Shown here: one piece after another, positions 4,826-5,003 of the stretch | Numbering within the stretch: position 1 is the first letter of the stretch | Layout of the letters: every line of letters begins with the position of its first letter | NCBI GenBank assembly: GCA_018396515.1 | Contig: JAGTQJ010000108.1 | Span: 1-5,003 of the forward strand | Reading direction: 5' to 3' | Length of the DNA stretch: 5,003 bases | From: Candidatus Bathyarchaeota archaeon | GTDB taxonomy: Archaea; Thermoproteota; Bathyarchaeia; TCS64 | Program-made: the position numbers and the translations under genes | Notes under the pieces: model-generated | Databases searched by the model: none | What the model was told of the DNA's origin: nothing | Seen by the model: the letters and a program-made list of their open reading frames with translations, nothing else

Positions 4826-5003
4826 GCCCGCTCCAGGAGGTTTTCAGCGACCTCCCTAGCCCATTCCCCAAGTTCGGGAAGTTTTAATACCTCATCGAGA
4901 AACCCTCTCCAATCGACATTTAGAGCCGCCCTCCAAGAGATGAAGGCATCCATGAGCCTATCGTAGGCTTGCTGATGATATCTGCAAAGCTGGCCCCCCA
5001 TCA
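4819..5003 (-). CDS. Partial hypothetical protein with a CxxH motif
   Basis: The last 60-61 codons of a minus-strand gene, cut by the window edge. The frame stays open to base 5003, so the ATG at 5001 may be internal; the codon before it ends in TG and could itself be a start. The visible part begins GGQLCRYHQQAYDRL, where Cys6 and His9 (from that Met) form a CxxH pair. This suggests the second half of a zinc site whose first Cys pair would be upstream. The remainder is rich in Trp, Leu, Glu and Arg and probably all helical (SWRAALNVDWRGFLDEV, then LGEWAREVAENLL). I have a weak impression of small conserved archaeal proteins of this kind, with no function to assign. It overlaps the CPEC gene tail to tail by 7 bp. 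Confidence 0.65.
   Translation of the reverse strand, partial: MGGQLCRYHQQAYDRLMDAFISWRAALNVDWRGFLDEVLKLPELGEWAREVAENLLERAQ

Overview
The window looks archaeal, probably from a thermophile. Protein-coding genes are packed tightly and arginine is written mostly as AGG/AGA. Promoters look like archaeal TATA boxes close to the start codons. There is a NucS/EndoMS-type nuclease, and the dehydrogenases most resemble hyperthermophile and TACK-group archaeal proteins. The exact lineage cannot be fixed from 5 kb.

The layout is strictly alternating: six genes, each on the opposite strand to its neighbour, and no co-directional operon. From the left: a glyoxylate/hydroxypyruvate reductase-type gene cut by the window edge (+, 1-768); a short-chain (SDR-type) L-threonine 3-dehydrogenase (-, 782-1741); a 308-bp AT-rich divergent promoter region; 2-amino-3-ketobutyrate CoA ligase (+, 2050-3261); the mismatch endonuclease NucS/EndoMS (-, 3262-about 4032); a 400-bp divergent region with no convincing gene but several inverted repeats; an unrecognised 130-residue protein with one CPEC motif (+, 4433-4825); and an unrecognised small protein cut by the right edge (-, 4819-5003).

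The metabolic core is threonine catabolism. The dehydrogenase oxidises L-threonine to 2-amino-3-oxobutyrate, and the ligase cleaves that with CoA to glycine and acetyl-CoA. The reductase next door may handle glyoxylate formed from glycine, but that link is inference. NucS belongs to DNA mismatch repair and has no visible functional tie to the threonine genes.

Convergent gene ends are extremely tight (13 bp apart, 0 bp apart, 7 bp overlapping), while both divergent gaps are large and carry the regulatory-looking sequence. The most unusual structure is a pair of back-to-back perfect inverted repeats (4365-4411) just upstream of the unknown CPEC protein, the first centred on a TATA-like element. 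I saw no tRNA, rRNA, CRISPR array, insertion sequence or other mobile element.
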